Below, one piece after another: positions 54,101 to 62,945 of a stretch of DNA of 64,000 nt; position 1 is the first letter of the stretch, and each line of letters starts with the position of its first letter. The translations under genes were made by a program, and so were the position numbers. The DNA is from Bacteroidales bacterium (GTDB lineage Bacteria; Bacteroidota; Bacteroidia; Bacteroidales; F082). The stretch covers positions 1 to 64,000 of the forward strand of contig JAKSNC010000008.1 in assembly GCA_024400195.1 (NCBI GenBank), read 5' to 3'. The notes under the pieces are model-generated. The model saw only the letters and a program-made list of their open reading frames with translations, was not told the DNA's origin and did not search any database.

Positions 54101-57100
54101 CTCATTATCGGGTCGAGCGTAGTACCGACTGTGCCTGTAAGGGTGCGGTGTCCGTCGATGACGTCGGCATGACTGATGCTTCCGCCCCTGCCTAAAAAAC
54201 GCAGTCGTGACGTCTCGTATTCCGGAAGTGCCGAATTTTGCTCTTCGTCGAGGATGAAGAGTTTGTGAATCACTATGTTACGCGTGTCGTGGTCGTTGCG
54301 TTCAGTCTTGCTTAAGAACAAAGCATGGTTCTCATCGTCGTATTCAGAGCTGATACCCATGCCGTTGAATACGCGGTGGCTCTCATCGTCCTGATGTCTC
54401 GAAAGAACGACTTCGGCGTAAGTGGTGAGTTCGAGGTCGGCATCGCAGTCGCCGCTGTTGGTGAATGTCACACGTCGGATTTCGGCAAGGCGGTCCTTGA
54501 TGACGCAAATCTCTGTCTTGGTCTCGATGTCGCCGTCAACGCGCAAGAACTGAATCTTGTCGGAAGCAAAAGATACTCTGTATCTATCCGGCATAACGTC
54601 CAACGGTGCGTATGTGTTGCACCATAAACGGTCGTTGGCGAGGTTGCGCACGAAGAGGAACTGTCCGTAATGGTCGGCACTGATGCGGCGGTATCTGTTC
54701 AACATGATGTGGTGGAAACATGAATATCCGGCTCCGCGGTCGTTGAGGAAGACCGTATATTCGCCGTTGCTCAAAAGCCCAACCTCCGGAACTTCCTCCA
54801 AATGGTCGAACTCTCTCGCGTCGCTTTCCGACTGGACTTTGTCGTATTGATAACGCTTAAACAGCGTGACTTTCAGGTCGATATACGGCTTTATCTGCGC
54901 CTTCTCCTTTAATAACGTCTCCATAGAACGCATCATCGGCTCTTCCATGAAATACTGCTGGATGCAGTTTCCGGCAAGATAGTTCGTCAGACTCGCCAAA
55001 ATCATTCCCTGATGATGTGCGTAATGCGCGTGAACAGGCACGTGGTCTTCTTCGTCATACGACTCGAAAAATCCCATTTCATCATACATCTCAAGTGCCT
55101 TGAAACGCTCCATGTTTTCATAAACAGCCCTGTCGTTGATGCCAATCGTCATCAATGAACTGTAGGGCGAAAGGACGATGCGGTCGGGTGTGGTGTTTTG
55201 GAACTTGAGATAAGGCACACCGAAAGCATGATATTTATAGTTCTGAGCGTCGTCAAGTTCATGATAAGCCGTCTCGGAAATGCCCCACGGAATCTTGTGC
55301 GAGGTACCGCGTCGTTTGATGTTGTCGATAAATGAACGCTGGGCGCGGATGGCAAAACTGTATGTCTCGTCCATCAACGTGTGACGATAAGTCGGAAGGA
55401 ATATGAGCGGCATGAAATACTCAAAAAGCGTCCCGTACCACGAGGCAACGCCTTTGAATCCCTTGTATTGGACGAGCGTCTTGTCGAGGCAGAACCAATG
55501 TTTGTACGGCGCGTCACCTTGTGAGATGGTCATGAAACTCGTAAGACGCGCTTCCGATGCAAAATTGTTGTAATGATAGGGGAGAAGACAGTTCGACCCG
55601 TAATCGAAGCCGATGCTGAATACGTCCAACGACGGGTTGTAGAGTTTTGAAAAATCAGTGTTTTTAATCAAAAGTGACACAGTCTCAATGATTTTTGTGT
55701 CTCCATCATGATGAGAAAGATAACTTTTTACCACATAAAGACAAGCCACGAAGTTGCCGCTGTCGCATGTTGAAATGAAGAAGTTGGGCAGTTTCTGAAG
55801 GTCGGAAATACGGTACCAGTTGAAGAGATGTCCGTTCCATTTCTCAAGTTTGGCTATTGTCGTGATGATGTTTGAGATGCGTTTTTTCGCCTCGTCATGA
55901 GTGATGAAGCCGAGTTCTGCTGCCGAAACAACAGCGGTGAGCGAGTATCCTATGTTGGTCGGAGATGTCTTGGTGTCGGCCTTTACCGCGCGGTTGAGCT
56001 GGTAATTGTCGGGTATCAGGTAGTTGTTTTCAGCTGTTAGGAGTCGGTCGAAATAATTCCACGTGTCTTTCGCCCATTGTTTCACTTCTGATGTCTCTTT
56101 TTCATCTAACTCTTTCTTTTCCTGAGGGAATTTCTTTCCGAGAAAATACATCATGAATGGCGCGAAAATCCAAGTTGCGCAGGTAAAGGCGGAGGCGATA
56201 ATGAGAATCGGCGAAATGTTGTTTCTGCTGATAAAGATGGTGAGGGCTGCAAGTATGGCGGCGCAGATATAGTTGAACCAGAATTTTCCGATATAGTCGC
56301 CGAGAGTTCCTTTGGTGCTTTTTGCCGCTTCGTCGCTCGGAACCCAGTTGAGCAGATTGCTATGCGAGAAGGCCATTCTGTATAATGAGCGTATGATGGC
56401 ATCAGTGTACATCCATGCTTCTTTCGGAAGAAGCGCGAACTGCACTAACGCGCGGTTGATGACGACTCCGATACCGCGCATCAAGGTCATATAATAACGG
56501 TAACGTTTGTTGAATCTCGGCAGATGGCGAATCTGGCCGACGAGGAAGAACAGTATAGGGCAGGTGACTGTCAATATCACGGCGAGGACGAACCACGCGG
56601 GGGATATGCTTCCGGGATTGCCGACGGCTTGCGCGAAGCCGAAGAACAGTGCGATGAGACAGGCCAAACTGAACACACTGCGGCGCAAGTTGTCGAAAAT
56701 CTTCCATTTGCCGATGGTGTTGACCTGGTTTTTCACCTTGTCGCCGCGTTCGTTGCGGACCTTGCGCCCGAGCCAGCTTATTATCTGCCAGTCGCCGCGA
56801 GTCCAGCGGTGATGACGTTTGGCGTCGTCGATGTAGTTGGACGGACTGTCGTCGAACAACTCCACGTCGTTGATGAGTCCGCAGCGTATATGACAGCCCT
56901 CGATGAGGTCGTGCGACAAGATGAGGTTCTGCGGGAATGTGCCTTTCAAAACATGCTGGAACACTTTGAGGTCGTAGATTCCCTTTCCGCAGAACGAGCC
57001 TTCGTTGAAGATGTCCTGATAAAGCTCGAAAGAAGCCGTGGTATAGACATCAAGACCGCCGAGGCCTGAGAAGAGCTGGGCGTATTTCGATTTGTTGGTC

Positions 57101-58731
57101 ACTTCGACATCGACGTTGACGCGCGGCTGCATGATTCCATAACCCGCATCGACACGCCGTCCGTCATTCGAGAGTCGGGCGCGGTTCAGAGGATGAGCCA
57201 TCGCTCCGATGAGTTTCTGCGCCGAATAAAGGACTAACTCGGTGTCAGTGTCAAGGGTGATGACGAATGTGATAGGCGTCACGGCCTGCTGTAGCCATTC
57301 GCTGACAGTCTCGCACCGGAACCACTTCTTGCTCTCCTCTTCGCTAAAGTTGCCCAACAGAAGGTCGTTGAAATGCAGTATGGCACCGCGTTTGCGCTCG
57401 AATCCGAGCCAGCAGCCTTCGCCTTCGCTGTACGCGCGGCGGCGATATACGAAGTTGAATATAGGCGCGCCGTATTTGGCGTTGAGCTCCTTCACCTTGG
57501 CAAGACCGGCTTCCACAACCTCGTCGTCCCACGGCATGTCGGCATTGGGCCCCGCTGCTGCATCTCCTATGAGTGTGTAATAAATGTTCTGATTACGGTG
57601 ATTCAACTTCTGACCATCCGAACCGCGGTCGAGGTTCGAGAGATAATAAATCTCAAGCTGCTCAAGGAGTTCAATGGTTTTATTCCTGTTTTTCAAGATG
57701 GTCGGCATGATGACCATGGTGGCGTATTCCTTCGGGATGAGCCCGTCCTTGAACTTTATCTTGAAAGTGTTGACTGGTTTGTGAAACCAATACAGCACCT
57801 GACTGAAGAGGTCGATTACAATCTGACTTGCCGGCACGAGGGTCAGCACTGCGGAAATGACGGTGAGCCAGCCGCCTCCAGTCGCCCAAAACGAGAACGC
57901 CGTGGCAAGTAGCAGCGTCGCAAACGTCACAATCAATATATAAAGGTGTGAACGGACATTCCAGCGTTTCGGTTTAAAAAGCTGCCATCCGACGTGTTCG
58001 TTCTTCGCATCGGCACTCGACACAATTTCCTTCACAAAATCGAGTTCCTTTTTGCGTTGTTTCTTCGCAAGACGCACGATCTGCGCACGATAGTCGTCCT
58101 TGGTACGGTCGTACATCTGATTGTACATGTCCGCCTTCTCCTTTTTTAACACCTGTTCCGAAAAACTTACGGCATCGATGAGTGACGACATCGTTATCTT
58201 TGTGACTTTGCGCAGCGAGTTGAATAAACTCATCATCAGAAGGTTGCGTTTCGCCGCCTCGTTGAGCTTCTCTATATCGGCAGCCGATTTGTCGGTCGGT
58301 GAATAATGATACGCATTGTCAGCCTCCAATTCCCTGCATAACTTTGCCAAATTGCTGATTAATAAATATTTGGCTATAGGAATAAGGGCGAAGACTTCAG
58401 GATAAGTGAAAAAATCGCCGCTTTTGGTTTGAACCTTAGACAGATTGTCGAACAACATGGCTTTTTCAATCTGAAAATGGTTGTCAGAAAAAATTTCCTG
58501 CACGTAATCTTCAATCTTTGCGAGCCGTTCTTGTCCGATTTGTCTAAATTCCCTGCTCTTCAAATCAACATTAAGCACTTTTTCCTGTTCGCTTATCATA
58601 TAAAAATTGTCGAGAACCCACTCGTTTGTGCTTCCGACAAGTTTGTGCGACTTCGTTTCTTCCACCAACAGCATGTAATAACGCGTGATGTCCTTGATGT
58701 CTCTGCAAAATTTTTGGTATTCGTTTTTCAT
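51103..58731 (-). CDS. Cyclic beta-1,2-glucan synthase (NdvB/ChvB type)
   Basis: A single 2542-residue inner-membrane protein. After a helical N-terminal region, membrane helices lie at about 265-310. A glycosyltransferase (GT84 type) follows with ITLDTDTEL near 492, SHDLIEGCHIR and HHRWTRGDW near 642, then more helices (about 680-870). The middle part (about 890-1250; DRLLTAENNYLIPDN, VHAHYAHHQGMILASL) corresponds to the region that cyclises the chain. The C-terminal phosphorylase-like GH94 part (about 1400-2542) has CGDWNDGM near 2234 with the catalytic Asp. All key motifs look intact. Brucella and Agrobacterium homologues are about 2800-2870 residues. The product would be periplasmic cyclic glucan; an export gene is not adjacent. 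Confidence 0.9.
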   Translation of the reverse strand: MKNEYQKFCRDIKDITRYYMLLVEETKSHKLVGSTNEWVLDNFYMISEQEKVLNVDLKSREFRQIGQERLAKIEDYVQEIFSDNHFQIEKAMLFDNLSKVQTKSGDFFTYPEVFALIPIAKYLLISNLAKLCRELEADNAYHYSPTDKSAADIEKLNEAAKRNLLMMSLFNSLRKVTKITMSSLIDAVSFSEQVLKKEKADMYNQMYDRTKDDYRAQIVRLAKKQRKKELDFVKEIVSSADAKNEHVGWQLFKPKRWNVRSHLYILIVTFATLLLATAFSFWATGGGWLTVISAVLTLVPASQIVIDLFSQVLYWFHKPVNTFKIKFKDGLIPKEYATMVIMPTILKNRNKTIELLEQLEIYYLSNLDRGSDGQKLNHRNQNIYYTLIGDAAAGPNADMPWDDEVVEAGLAKVKELNAKYGAPIFNFVYRRRAYSEGEGCWLGFERKRGAILHFNDLLLGNFSEEESKKWFRCETVSEWLQQAVTPITFVITLDTDTELVLYSAQKLIGAMAHPLNRARLSNDGRRVDAGYGIMQPRVNVDVEVTNKSKYAQLFSGLGGLDVYTTASFELYQDIFNEGSFCGKGIYDLKVFQHVLKGTFPQNLILSHDLIEGCHIRCGLINDVELFDDSPSNYIDDAKRHHRWTRGDWQIISWLGRKVRNERGDKVKNQVNTIGKWKIFDNLRRSVFSLACLIALFFGFAQAVGNPGSISPAWFVLAVILTVTCPILFFLVGQIRHLPRFNKRYRYYMTLMRGIGVVINRALVQFALLPKEAWMYTDAIIRSLYRMAFSHSNLLNWVPSDEAAKSTKGTLGDYIGKFWFNYICAAILAALTIFISRNNISPILIIASAFTCATWIFAPFMMYFLGKKFPQEKKELDEKETSEVKQWAKDTWNYFDRLLTAENNYLIPDNYQLNRAVKADTKTSPTNIGYSLTAVVSAAELGFITHDEAKKRISNIITTIAKLEKWNGHLFNWYRISDLQKLPNFFISTCDSGNFVACLYVVKSYLSHHDGDTKIIETVSLLIKNTDFSKLYNPSLDVFSIGFDYGSNCLLPYHYNNFASEARLTSFMTISQGDAPYKHWFCLDKTLVQYKGFKGVASWYGTLFEYFMPLIFLPTYRHTLMDETYSFAIRAQRSFIDNIKRRGTSHKIPWGISETAYHELDDAQNYKYHAFGVPYLKFQNTTPDRIVLSPYSSLMTIGINDRAVYENMERFKALEMYDEMGFFESYDEEDHVPVHAHYAHHQGMILASLTNYLAGNCIQQYFMEEPMMRSMETLLKEKAQIKPYIDLKVTLFKRYQYDKVQSESDAREFDHLEEVPEVGLLSNGEYTVFLNDRGAGYSCFHHIMLNRYRRISADHYGQFLFVRNLANDRLWCNTYAPLDVMPDRYRVSFASDKIQFLRVDGDIETKTEICVIKDRLAEIRRVTFTNSGDCDADLELTTYAEVVLSRHQDDESHRVFNGMGISSEYDDENHALFLSKTERNDHDTRNIVIHKLFILDEEQNSALPEYETSRLRFLGRGGSISHADVIDGHRTLTGTVGTTLDPIMSMRRRIHVPAGEQVTAVIITGFGKAREQLLRIINMYNNAINVNNAFETASVFNNMRNNMSLLKGAQMTLYNKIAKYILQTATLGNRRKQYLVKNKLSQSGLWRFGISGDNDIILMEINDINRSGFAKEILRAFEYWKTHGMILDIVFINDENGENREGLTHFIRNIADTEHLWTSHSNEGKVFVINGNELSDDERTLLHTVAAIAFNTVDGKMFEQLEMAEENNQHYQDMVDYPVMKPHSKHHVWSSLEFYNQYGGFDNNGRDYVVTNTNTPMPWVNVLSNPRFGCVISSTMAGFTFAYNSQQFKLTSWSNDIVRDNASEMLLINKQQFMPATARHGQGFSSFDAEYDSFKVMVRVFVSPEKMEKYYQIKIENKTNETLDLHIDMLYKLVLGTNEEQTARYLYGEWDSASNSLIVRNTYHEIYRDTRMQLTATESITDIEIDYPNRKRLGFDISVPANGEKEFAYIIAVLEKVDDKPIRRLLSETHDEFKAVEHFWDEKLSHIQVETPDKSLNIMLNRWYLYQVYTARLFARAGFYQVGGATGFRDQLQDCMSALYSDPAYARRQILEHAAHQFPEGDVLHWWHETLHLGARTTFSDDYLWLVYVTHQYVHVTGDASILEEQVAFCHGEPLNPGENERCLHYSTPQHKVAVTADEHDTGFEYATLYEHLRRSVNRSMSRIGVHGLPLMGCGDWNDGMSSVGVQGKGESVWVAFFLCDITPKMEELTQLMPAADLSYISELSDFRTRLVAALQKNTWDGAWFLRAFFDNGHAMGSRNNRECQIDLISQAWSILTDVATKEQKESVFRETDARLVNREHEIIQLLTPAFQHSEDKPGYIMLYPEGVRENGGQYTHGAMWYIMAQLKEGRTDMAYFLYSLINPTHRTSTLADVLKYKVEPYCIAADIYSNPQHPGRGGWTWYTGSASWAYKTGIENILGFQKHGDTLTLSPNIPSRWNSFSMTYKYGNSTYHIIYNRPKDAATQPTVINLVDDGKEHEIKIE

Positions 58732-58755
58732 ATAAAAAGTGGAATGAATTTATGT

Positions 58756-58764
58756 GCAAACATA
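58756..58764 (-). promoter_or_regulatory. -7 promoter element of the glucan synthase gene
   Basis: The minus strand reads TATGTTTGC, a match to TAnnTTTGY, 24 bases before the ATG at 58731. Confidence 0.65.
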
Positions 58765-58876
58765 AAGAAAAAATCGTTTTTTTCGTTGCTGAAATGGAAA
58801 AAATCCAATATTGTTTTTTATTTTTTAGGAATTCTAAAAGCTGATTGTCAAAATATCCAATTATCCGTTTTTTTTG

Positions 58877-58885
58877 TAATTTTGC
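58877..58885 (+). promoter_or_regulatory. -7 promoter element of the second DUF1703-type gene
   Basis: TAATTTTGC matches TAnnTTTGY, 19 bases before the ATG at 58905. The following leader CCGTAAAAAC...GGTTATG resembles that of the paralogue at 1813. Confidence 0.65.
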
Positions 58886-58904
58886 GCCGTAAAAACAAAA
58901 GGTT

Positions 58905-60458
58905 ATGGGACAGAAACTTCCAATCGGCATACAGAGCTTTGAAGACTTGAGAAACAAGGATTTTAAATACGTTGACAAAACAGCCATCGTCTTTAAACTT
59001 GTCAGCGAAGGAAAATATTATTTCCTTTCCCGTCCGCGTCGTTTTGGAAAAAGCTTGCTGCTCAATACTTTAGAGTCGTATTTCTTAGGCAAACGCGAAC
59101 TCTTCAAAGGCCTTGCGATTGAGAAATTAGAGCACGACTGGACGGAATATCCCGTGCTGCATTTGGATTTAAACACCCGTAACTATAAGGATAAAACCTG
59201 TCTTGAGGCTGAATTGAACAAACATCTTGAACAGTGGGAGTCAAAATACGGTGACACATATCGTAACCGCAGCATTGAGGAACGTTTCACACAAGTGATA
59301 CGTTTGGCCTACGAGAAAACCGGCCGCCAAGTGGTGATTCTCGTTGACGAATATGATAAACCATTACTTCAAGCCATTGGAAACGTGGAACTTCAAGATG
59401 CCTACCGCGCCACTCTGAAAGGCTTCTACGGAGCTCTGAAATCGATGGACGGCTGCATCAGGTTCGCGTTCCTCACCGGCGTGACGAAATTCGGCAAAGT
59501 GAGCGTCTTCAGTGATCTGAACAACTTGAACGACATATCAATGGATGCCGCATTTCACGACATCTGCGGAATCTCCGAACAGGAACTCCGCGACAATTTC
59601 GAAGTGGAGGTTTCCGAACTCGCCGCGAAGTTGGATAAGACTGTTGAGGATACCTACGCCGCACTGCGCGAGAACTACGACGGCTATCACTTCTGCAAAG
59701 AAGAACTCCCCGGAGTCTATAACCCGTTCAGCCTGCTTAACGCCTTTTATAAGGGTGAAATCGGGGCGTGGTGGTTCGAGACGGGAACCCCGACTTATCT
59801 TATGGAGCTTCTCAAACAGCATCAGTACGTTTTGCCCGACCTTGAACACGAAGAGCCCGATGCCGACACGCTCAACTGCGTAGATATTGCCTCAACTAAC
59901 CCGATTCCGGTTATCTACCAGAGCGGTTATCTGACAATCAAAGGTTATGACAAAGAGTTCGAACTGTTCCGCCTCGGATTCCCGAACCGCGAGGTCAAAC
60001 AGGGATTTCTGAAATACCTCATGCCTTTTTACGCCAATACGGTTCAGGGCAAGTCGGCGTTCGAGATAAGCCGTTTTGTGCGCTCGCTTTATAACGGTGA
60101 GATTGAAAGCTTTATGGAACGTTTGCAGTCGTTTCTCAGCGCGTGTCCTTACGAACTCGAACTCGAACAGGAACGCCATTTCCAAAGCGTGATGTTCATC
60201 CTCACTTCTCTCTGCGGTTATTACGTTGATATTGAAACTCACACCAACAAAGGACGCATGGATATGACAATCAAGACGAAAGACTACATCTATATTTTTG
60301 AGTTCAAATTCAATAAGTCTGCTGAGGAAGCCTTACAACAAATCAACGAAAAAGGTTACGCCGAACCATTTGCAAAGGATGAAAGGAATATCATCAAAAT
60401 CGGCGTGAACTTCAGCACGGAATGCAGAAACATCGACAAGTGGGTGATTGAGCGTTAG
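58905..60458 (+). CDS. AAA-ATPase-like / PD-(D/E)XK nuclease protein (DUF1703 type), paralogue
   Basis: A 517-residue paralogue of 1813-3363 with the same architecture: LPIGIQSFEDLRNKDFKYVDKTA at the start, P-loop LSRPRRFGKSLLLNTLESYF (about 38-57), Walker B QVVILVDEYDKPLL (about 143-156), GVTKFGKVSVFSDLNNLNDISMD, and the nuclease core GRMDMTIKTKDYIYIFEFK near the C terminus. The two copies agree at the motifs but are clearly diverged elsewhere. It faces away from the glucan synthase gene. Function is not established. Confidence 0.88.
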   Translation: MGQKLPIGIQSFEDLRNKDFKYVDKTAIVFKLVSEGKYYFLSRPRRFGKSLLLNTLESYFLGKRELFKGLAIEKLEHDWTEYPVLHLDLNTRNYKDKTCLEAELNKHLEQWESKYGDTYRNRSIEERFTQVIRLAYEKTGRQVVILVDEYDKPLLQAIGNVELQDAYRATLKGFYGALKSMDGCIRFAFLTGVTKFGKVSVFSDLNNLNDISMDAAFHDICGISEQELRDNFEVEVSELAAKLDKTVEDTYAALRENYDGYHFCKEELPGVYNPFSLLNAFYKGEIGAWWFETGTPTYLMELLKQHQYVLPDLEHEEPDADTLNCVDIASTNPIPVIYQSGYLTIKGYDKEFELFRLGFPNREVKQGFLKYLMPFYANTVQGKSAFEISRFVRSLYNGEIESFMERLQSFLSACPYELELEQERHFQSVMFILTSLCGYYVDIETHTNKGRMDMTIKTKDYIYIFEFKFNKSAEEALQQINEKGYAEPFAKDERNIIKIGVNFSTECRNIDKWVIER

Positions 60459-60503
60459 GTCAAGGGTCGAATGTGTAATTCGGAATGCGAAATGCGAAAT
60501 GTT

Positions 60504-60552
60504 TTTAGACCTTAGACTTTAGACCTTCGACCTTCGACTTTAGACCTTCGAC
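60504..60552. repeat. Low-complexity tandem repeat TTAGACCTT/TCGACCTT
   Basis: Short units of 8-9 bases (TTTAGACC, TTAGACT, TTCGACC) repeat about six times between the ATPase gene and rlmB. A neighbouring GAAATGC motif is repeated just upstream. It appears non-coding. Confidence 0.8.
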
Positions 60553-60590
60553 ATTAATAATATCGTAAGCCTCATGACTACTTTTTTCCA

Positions 60591-60599
60591 TATCTTTGC
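60591..60599 (+). promoter_or_regulatory. -7 promoter element of rlmB
   Basis: TATCTTTGC matches TAnnTTTGY, 17 bases before the ATG at 60617. Confidence 0.7.
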
Positions 60600-60616
60600 A
60601 CAAAAAATCGATACGG

Positions 60617-61366
60617 ATGGAAAATAAGGATATGGTCTTCGGAATACATCCTGTGGAAGAACTGATAAAGTCGGGAAAAGACTTGGAAAAGGTCTTCATT
60701 CAATCAGGACTGCGTTCTCCGCAGCTTGCCGCGATAGCTGGTTATGCTCGCTCAAAAGGTGTTGTGGTTCAATATGTTCCGCTTGAAAAACTGAATCGTC
60801 TTACACGAAAAAATCATCAGGGCGTGGTCGTTTTTGTGTGTCAGATTTCCTATCAGGTTTTAGAGGAAGTCGTCCCGATGACTTACGAGGCGGGCAAGAT
60901 GCCGTTTGTCGTCATCCTCGACCACGTCACCGATGTGCGCAATTTCGGGGCGATAGCGAGAACGTGTTATGCGGCCGGCGTCGATGCTATCGTCATTCCG
61001 TCTCACGGTTCGGCACTCATCAACGGCGATGCCATGAAGACCTCGGCAGGCGCACTTTCGCTGATAAACGTTTGCCGCGTCGATAATATCAAGGACGCGA
61101 TTGATTTTATGAAGGCAAGCGGTCTGAAAGTCGTCGCCTTTTCCGAAAAAGGAAACAAAAATATTTGGCAGTCAGACCTTTCCGGACCTATTGCGTTGAT
61201 TCTCGGCTCCGAAGAAGACGGTATAAGCGAAGCCTGCCTCAAACGCGCTGATGAACATCTCGTCATCCCGATGCCCGGCGACATCGACTCGCTCAATGTT
61301 TCAGTTGCAGCCGGAATTGTTACATTCGAAGTAGTAAGGCAGAGAATGACAACTATTGCTATTTGA
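60617..61366 (+). CDS. rlmB: 23S rRNA 2'-O-methyltransferase, RlmB/TrmH family
   Basis: A 249-residue SPOUT methyltransferase. The N-terminal substrate-binding domain begins MVFGIHPVEELIKSGKDLEKVF; the knotted catalytic domain shows VILDHVTDVRNFGAIARTCYAAGVDAIVI (motif 1), IALILGSEEDGIS (motif 2) and VIPMPGDIDSLNVSVAAGIVTFE (motif 3). The ATG at 60617 is preferred over one seven codons earlier, since the -7 element is at 60591. Target G2251 is assumed from the family layout; other TrmH targets are possible. Confidence 0.9.
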   Translation: MENKDMVFGIHPVEELIKSGKDLEKVFIQSGLRSPQLAAIAGYARSKGVVVQYVPLEKLNRLTRKNHQGVVVFVCQISYQVLEEVVPMTYEAGKMPFVVILDHVTDVRNFGAIARTCYAAGVDAIVIPSHGSALINGDAMKTSAGALSLINVCRVDNIKDAIDFMKASGLKVVAFSEKGNKNIWQSDLSGPIALILGSEEDGISEACLKRADEHLVIPMPGDIDSLNVSVAAGIVTFEVVRQRMTTIAI

Positions 61367-61378
61367 TAAAAAAACGAC

Positions 61379-61387
61379 TATCTTTGT
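61379..61387 (+). promoter_or_regulatory. -7 promoter element of cysS
   Basis: TATCTTTGT matches TAnnTTTGY, 21 bases before the ATG at 61409 and 12 bases after the rlmB stop. Confidence 0.65.
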
Positions 61388-61408
61388 AAAAAATAAAATC
61401 ATAAAAAT

Positions 61409-62878
61409 ATGGAAAACAACTTGCTTATTTACAATACGTTAACTCGTCAGAAAGAACTATTCAGACCAATAAACGCACCCTACGTCGGAATGTACGTCTG
61501 CGGTCCGACTGTTTATGGCGACGCACATCTTGGACACGCGCGTCCGGCAATAACCTTCGACCTCGTGTTCCGCTATCTCAAACATCTCGGATATAAAGTA
61601 CGCTATGTGCGCAACATAACAGATGTCGGTCATCTCGAACATGATGCCGACGAAGGCGAGGACAAAATAGCGAAAAAGGCACGCCTTGAGAACCTCGAAC
61701 CGATGGAGGTTGCACAATATTATACAAACCGCTACCATACTTCGATGGACAAACTCAACGTGCTGCGTCCGTCAATAGAGCCGCACGCATCCGGACACAT
61801 CATCGAACAGATTGACATGGTGAAGAAAATCATCGACAACGGCTTCGCATACGTTGAGAACGGCTCCGTCTATTTCGACATCGAAAAATACAGTAAGAAA
61901 TATAAATACGGCGTGCTTTCGGGACGTAACGTCGAAGAAATGCTCAATACCACCCGCGAATTGAACGGCCAGGAAGAAAAACACAATCCCGTCGATTTCG
62001 CCTTGTGGAAGAAGGCAGAACCGAAACACATTATGCGCTGGCCTTCGCCTTGGAGCGACGGCTTCCCGGGTTGGCATGCGGAGTGCTCGGCCATGGGCTG
62101 CAAATATCTCGGCGAGACATTTGACATACACGGCGGCGGCATGGACCTTATGTTTCCTCATCACGAATCGGAGATTGCACAGTCAATGGCAGCTTTCGGA
62201 AAGGCCCCAGTGCATTATTGGATGCACAATAACATGATAACCATCAACGGACAGAAAATGGGCAAGTCGCTCGGTAACGCGATGTCGCTTGAAGACTTCT
62301 TCGCAGGCAATCATCCGCTCCTTAAACGCGCCTACAGCCCGATGACTATACGTTTCTTCATACTTCAGGCTCAATACAGAAGCACTCTCGACTTCTCAAA
62401 CGAGGCTCTGGAGGCGGCCGAGAAAGGTTATCGCCGCCTGATGGAGGCAGTCAAAACGGCAGATACACTCGTTGCAACAGAAACAGCTGACAAACACGGT
62501 GTTCAAAAACTCGTCGATGCCTGCTACGATGCCATGAACGACGACTTTAACAGCCCAATCGTCATCGCAAACCTCTTCGAAGCAACACGTATCATAAACA
62601 GTGTTAAAAACGGACAGGCTACTATCTGTGCAGAAGAACTTGACATCCTTGTCAATAAACTGCTAAAACCTTTCGTTTTCGACATTCTCGGACTTTTGGA
62701 CACCGACAGCAGCGATGAAACGGTCGTCGGCGGATTGATGCAGACAATCATCGACATACGTAAAGAAGCCCGCGCTAAAAAGGACTGGGCTACGAGTGAC
62801 CTTATCCGCGACAAACTCGCCGCTATCGGTATTGAAGTCAAAGACGGAAAAGACGGTACGACATGGAGAAAAATCTGA
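61409..62878 (+). CDS. cysS: Cysteinyl-tRNA synthetase
   Basis: A 489-residue class I aminoacyl-tRNA synthetase charging tRNA-Cys. [30 protein letters not shown] contains the first zinc Cys and the HIGH-like HLGH motif (about 28-57). [12 protein letters not shown] and [18 protein letters not shown] supply the other zinc ligands; KMGKSLGNA is the KMSKS-type loop (about 285-293). The C-terminal helical anticodon domain ends GTTWRKI. Length and motif order are standard. Confidence 0.97.
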   Translation: MENNLLIYNTLTRQKELFRPINAPYVGMYVCGPTVYGDAHLGHARPAITFDLVFRYLKHLGYKVRYVRNITDVGHLEHDADEGEDKIAKKARLENLEPMEVAQYYTNRYHTSMDKLNVLRPSIEPHASGHIIEQIDMVKKIIDNGFAYVENGSVYFDIEKYSKKYKYGVLSGRNVEEMLNTTRELNGQEEKHNPVDFALWKKAEPKHIMRWPSPWSDGFPGWHAECSAMGCKYLGETFDIHGGGMDLMFPHHESEIAQSMAAFGKAPVHYWMHNNMITINGQKMGKSLGNAMSLEDFFAGNHPLLKRAYSPMTIRFFILQAQYRSTLDFSNEALEAAEKGYRRLMEAVKTADTLVATETADKHGVQKLVDACYDAMNDDFNSPIVIANLFEATRIINSVKNGQATICAEELDILVNKLLKPFVFDILGLLDTDSSDETVVGGLMQTIIDIRKEARAKKDWATSDLIRDKLAAIGIEVKDGKDGTTWRKI

Positions 62879-62945
62879 AAAGATCTGTCGTAAGAAATTT
62901 GCCTGAAAACAATATAACTATTTGATTTTTATGACTTTTGATGTT

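Noticed and set aside
60459..60590. CRISPR-like array
   Set aside because: The units are 8-9 bases without spacers of constant length; there are no cas genes in the window.
60505..60699. 64-codon minus-strand frame with repeated VEGLKSK
   Set aside because: The repeat is a by-product of the short tandem DNA repeat, and the rest is antisense to rlmB.
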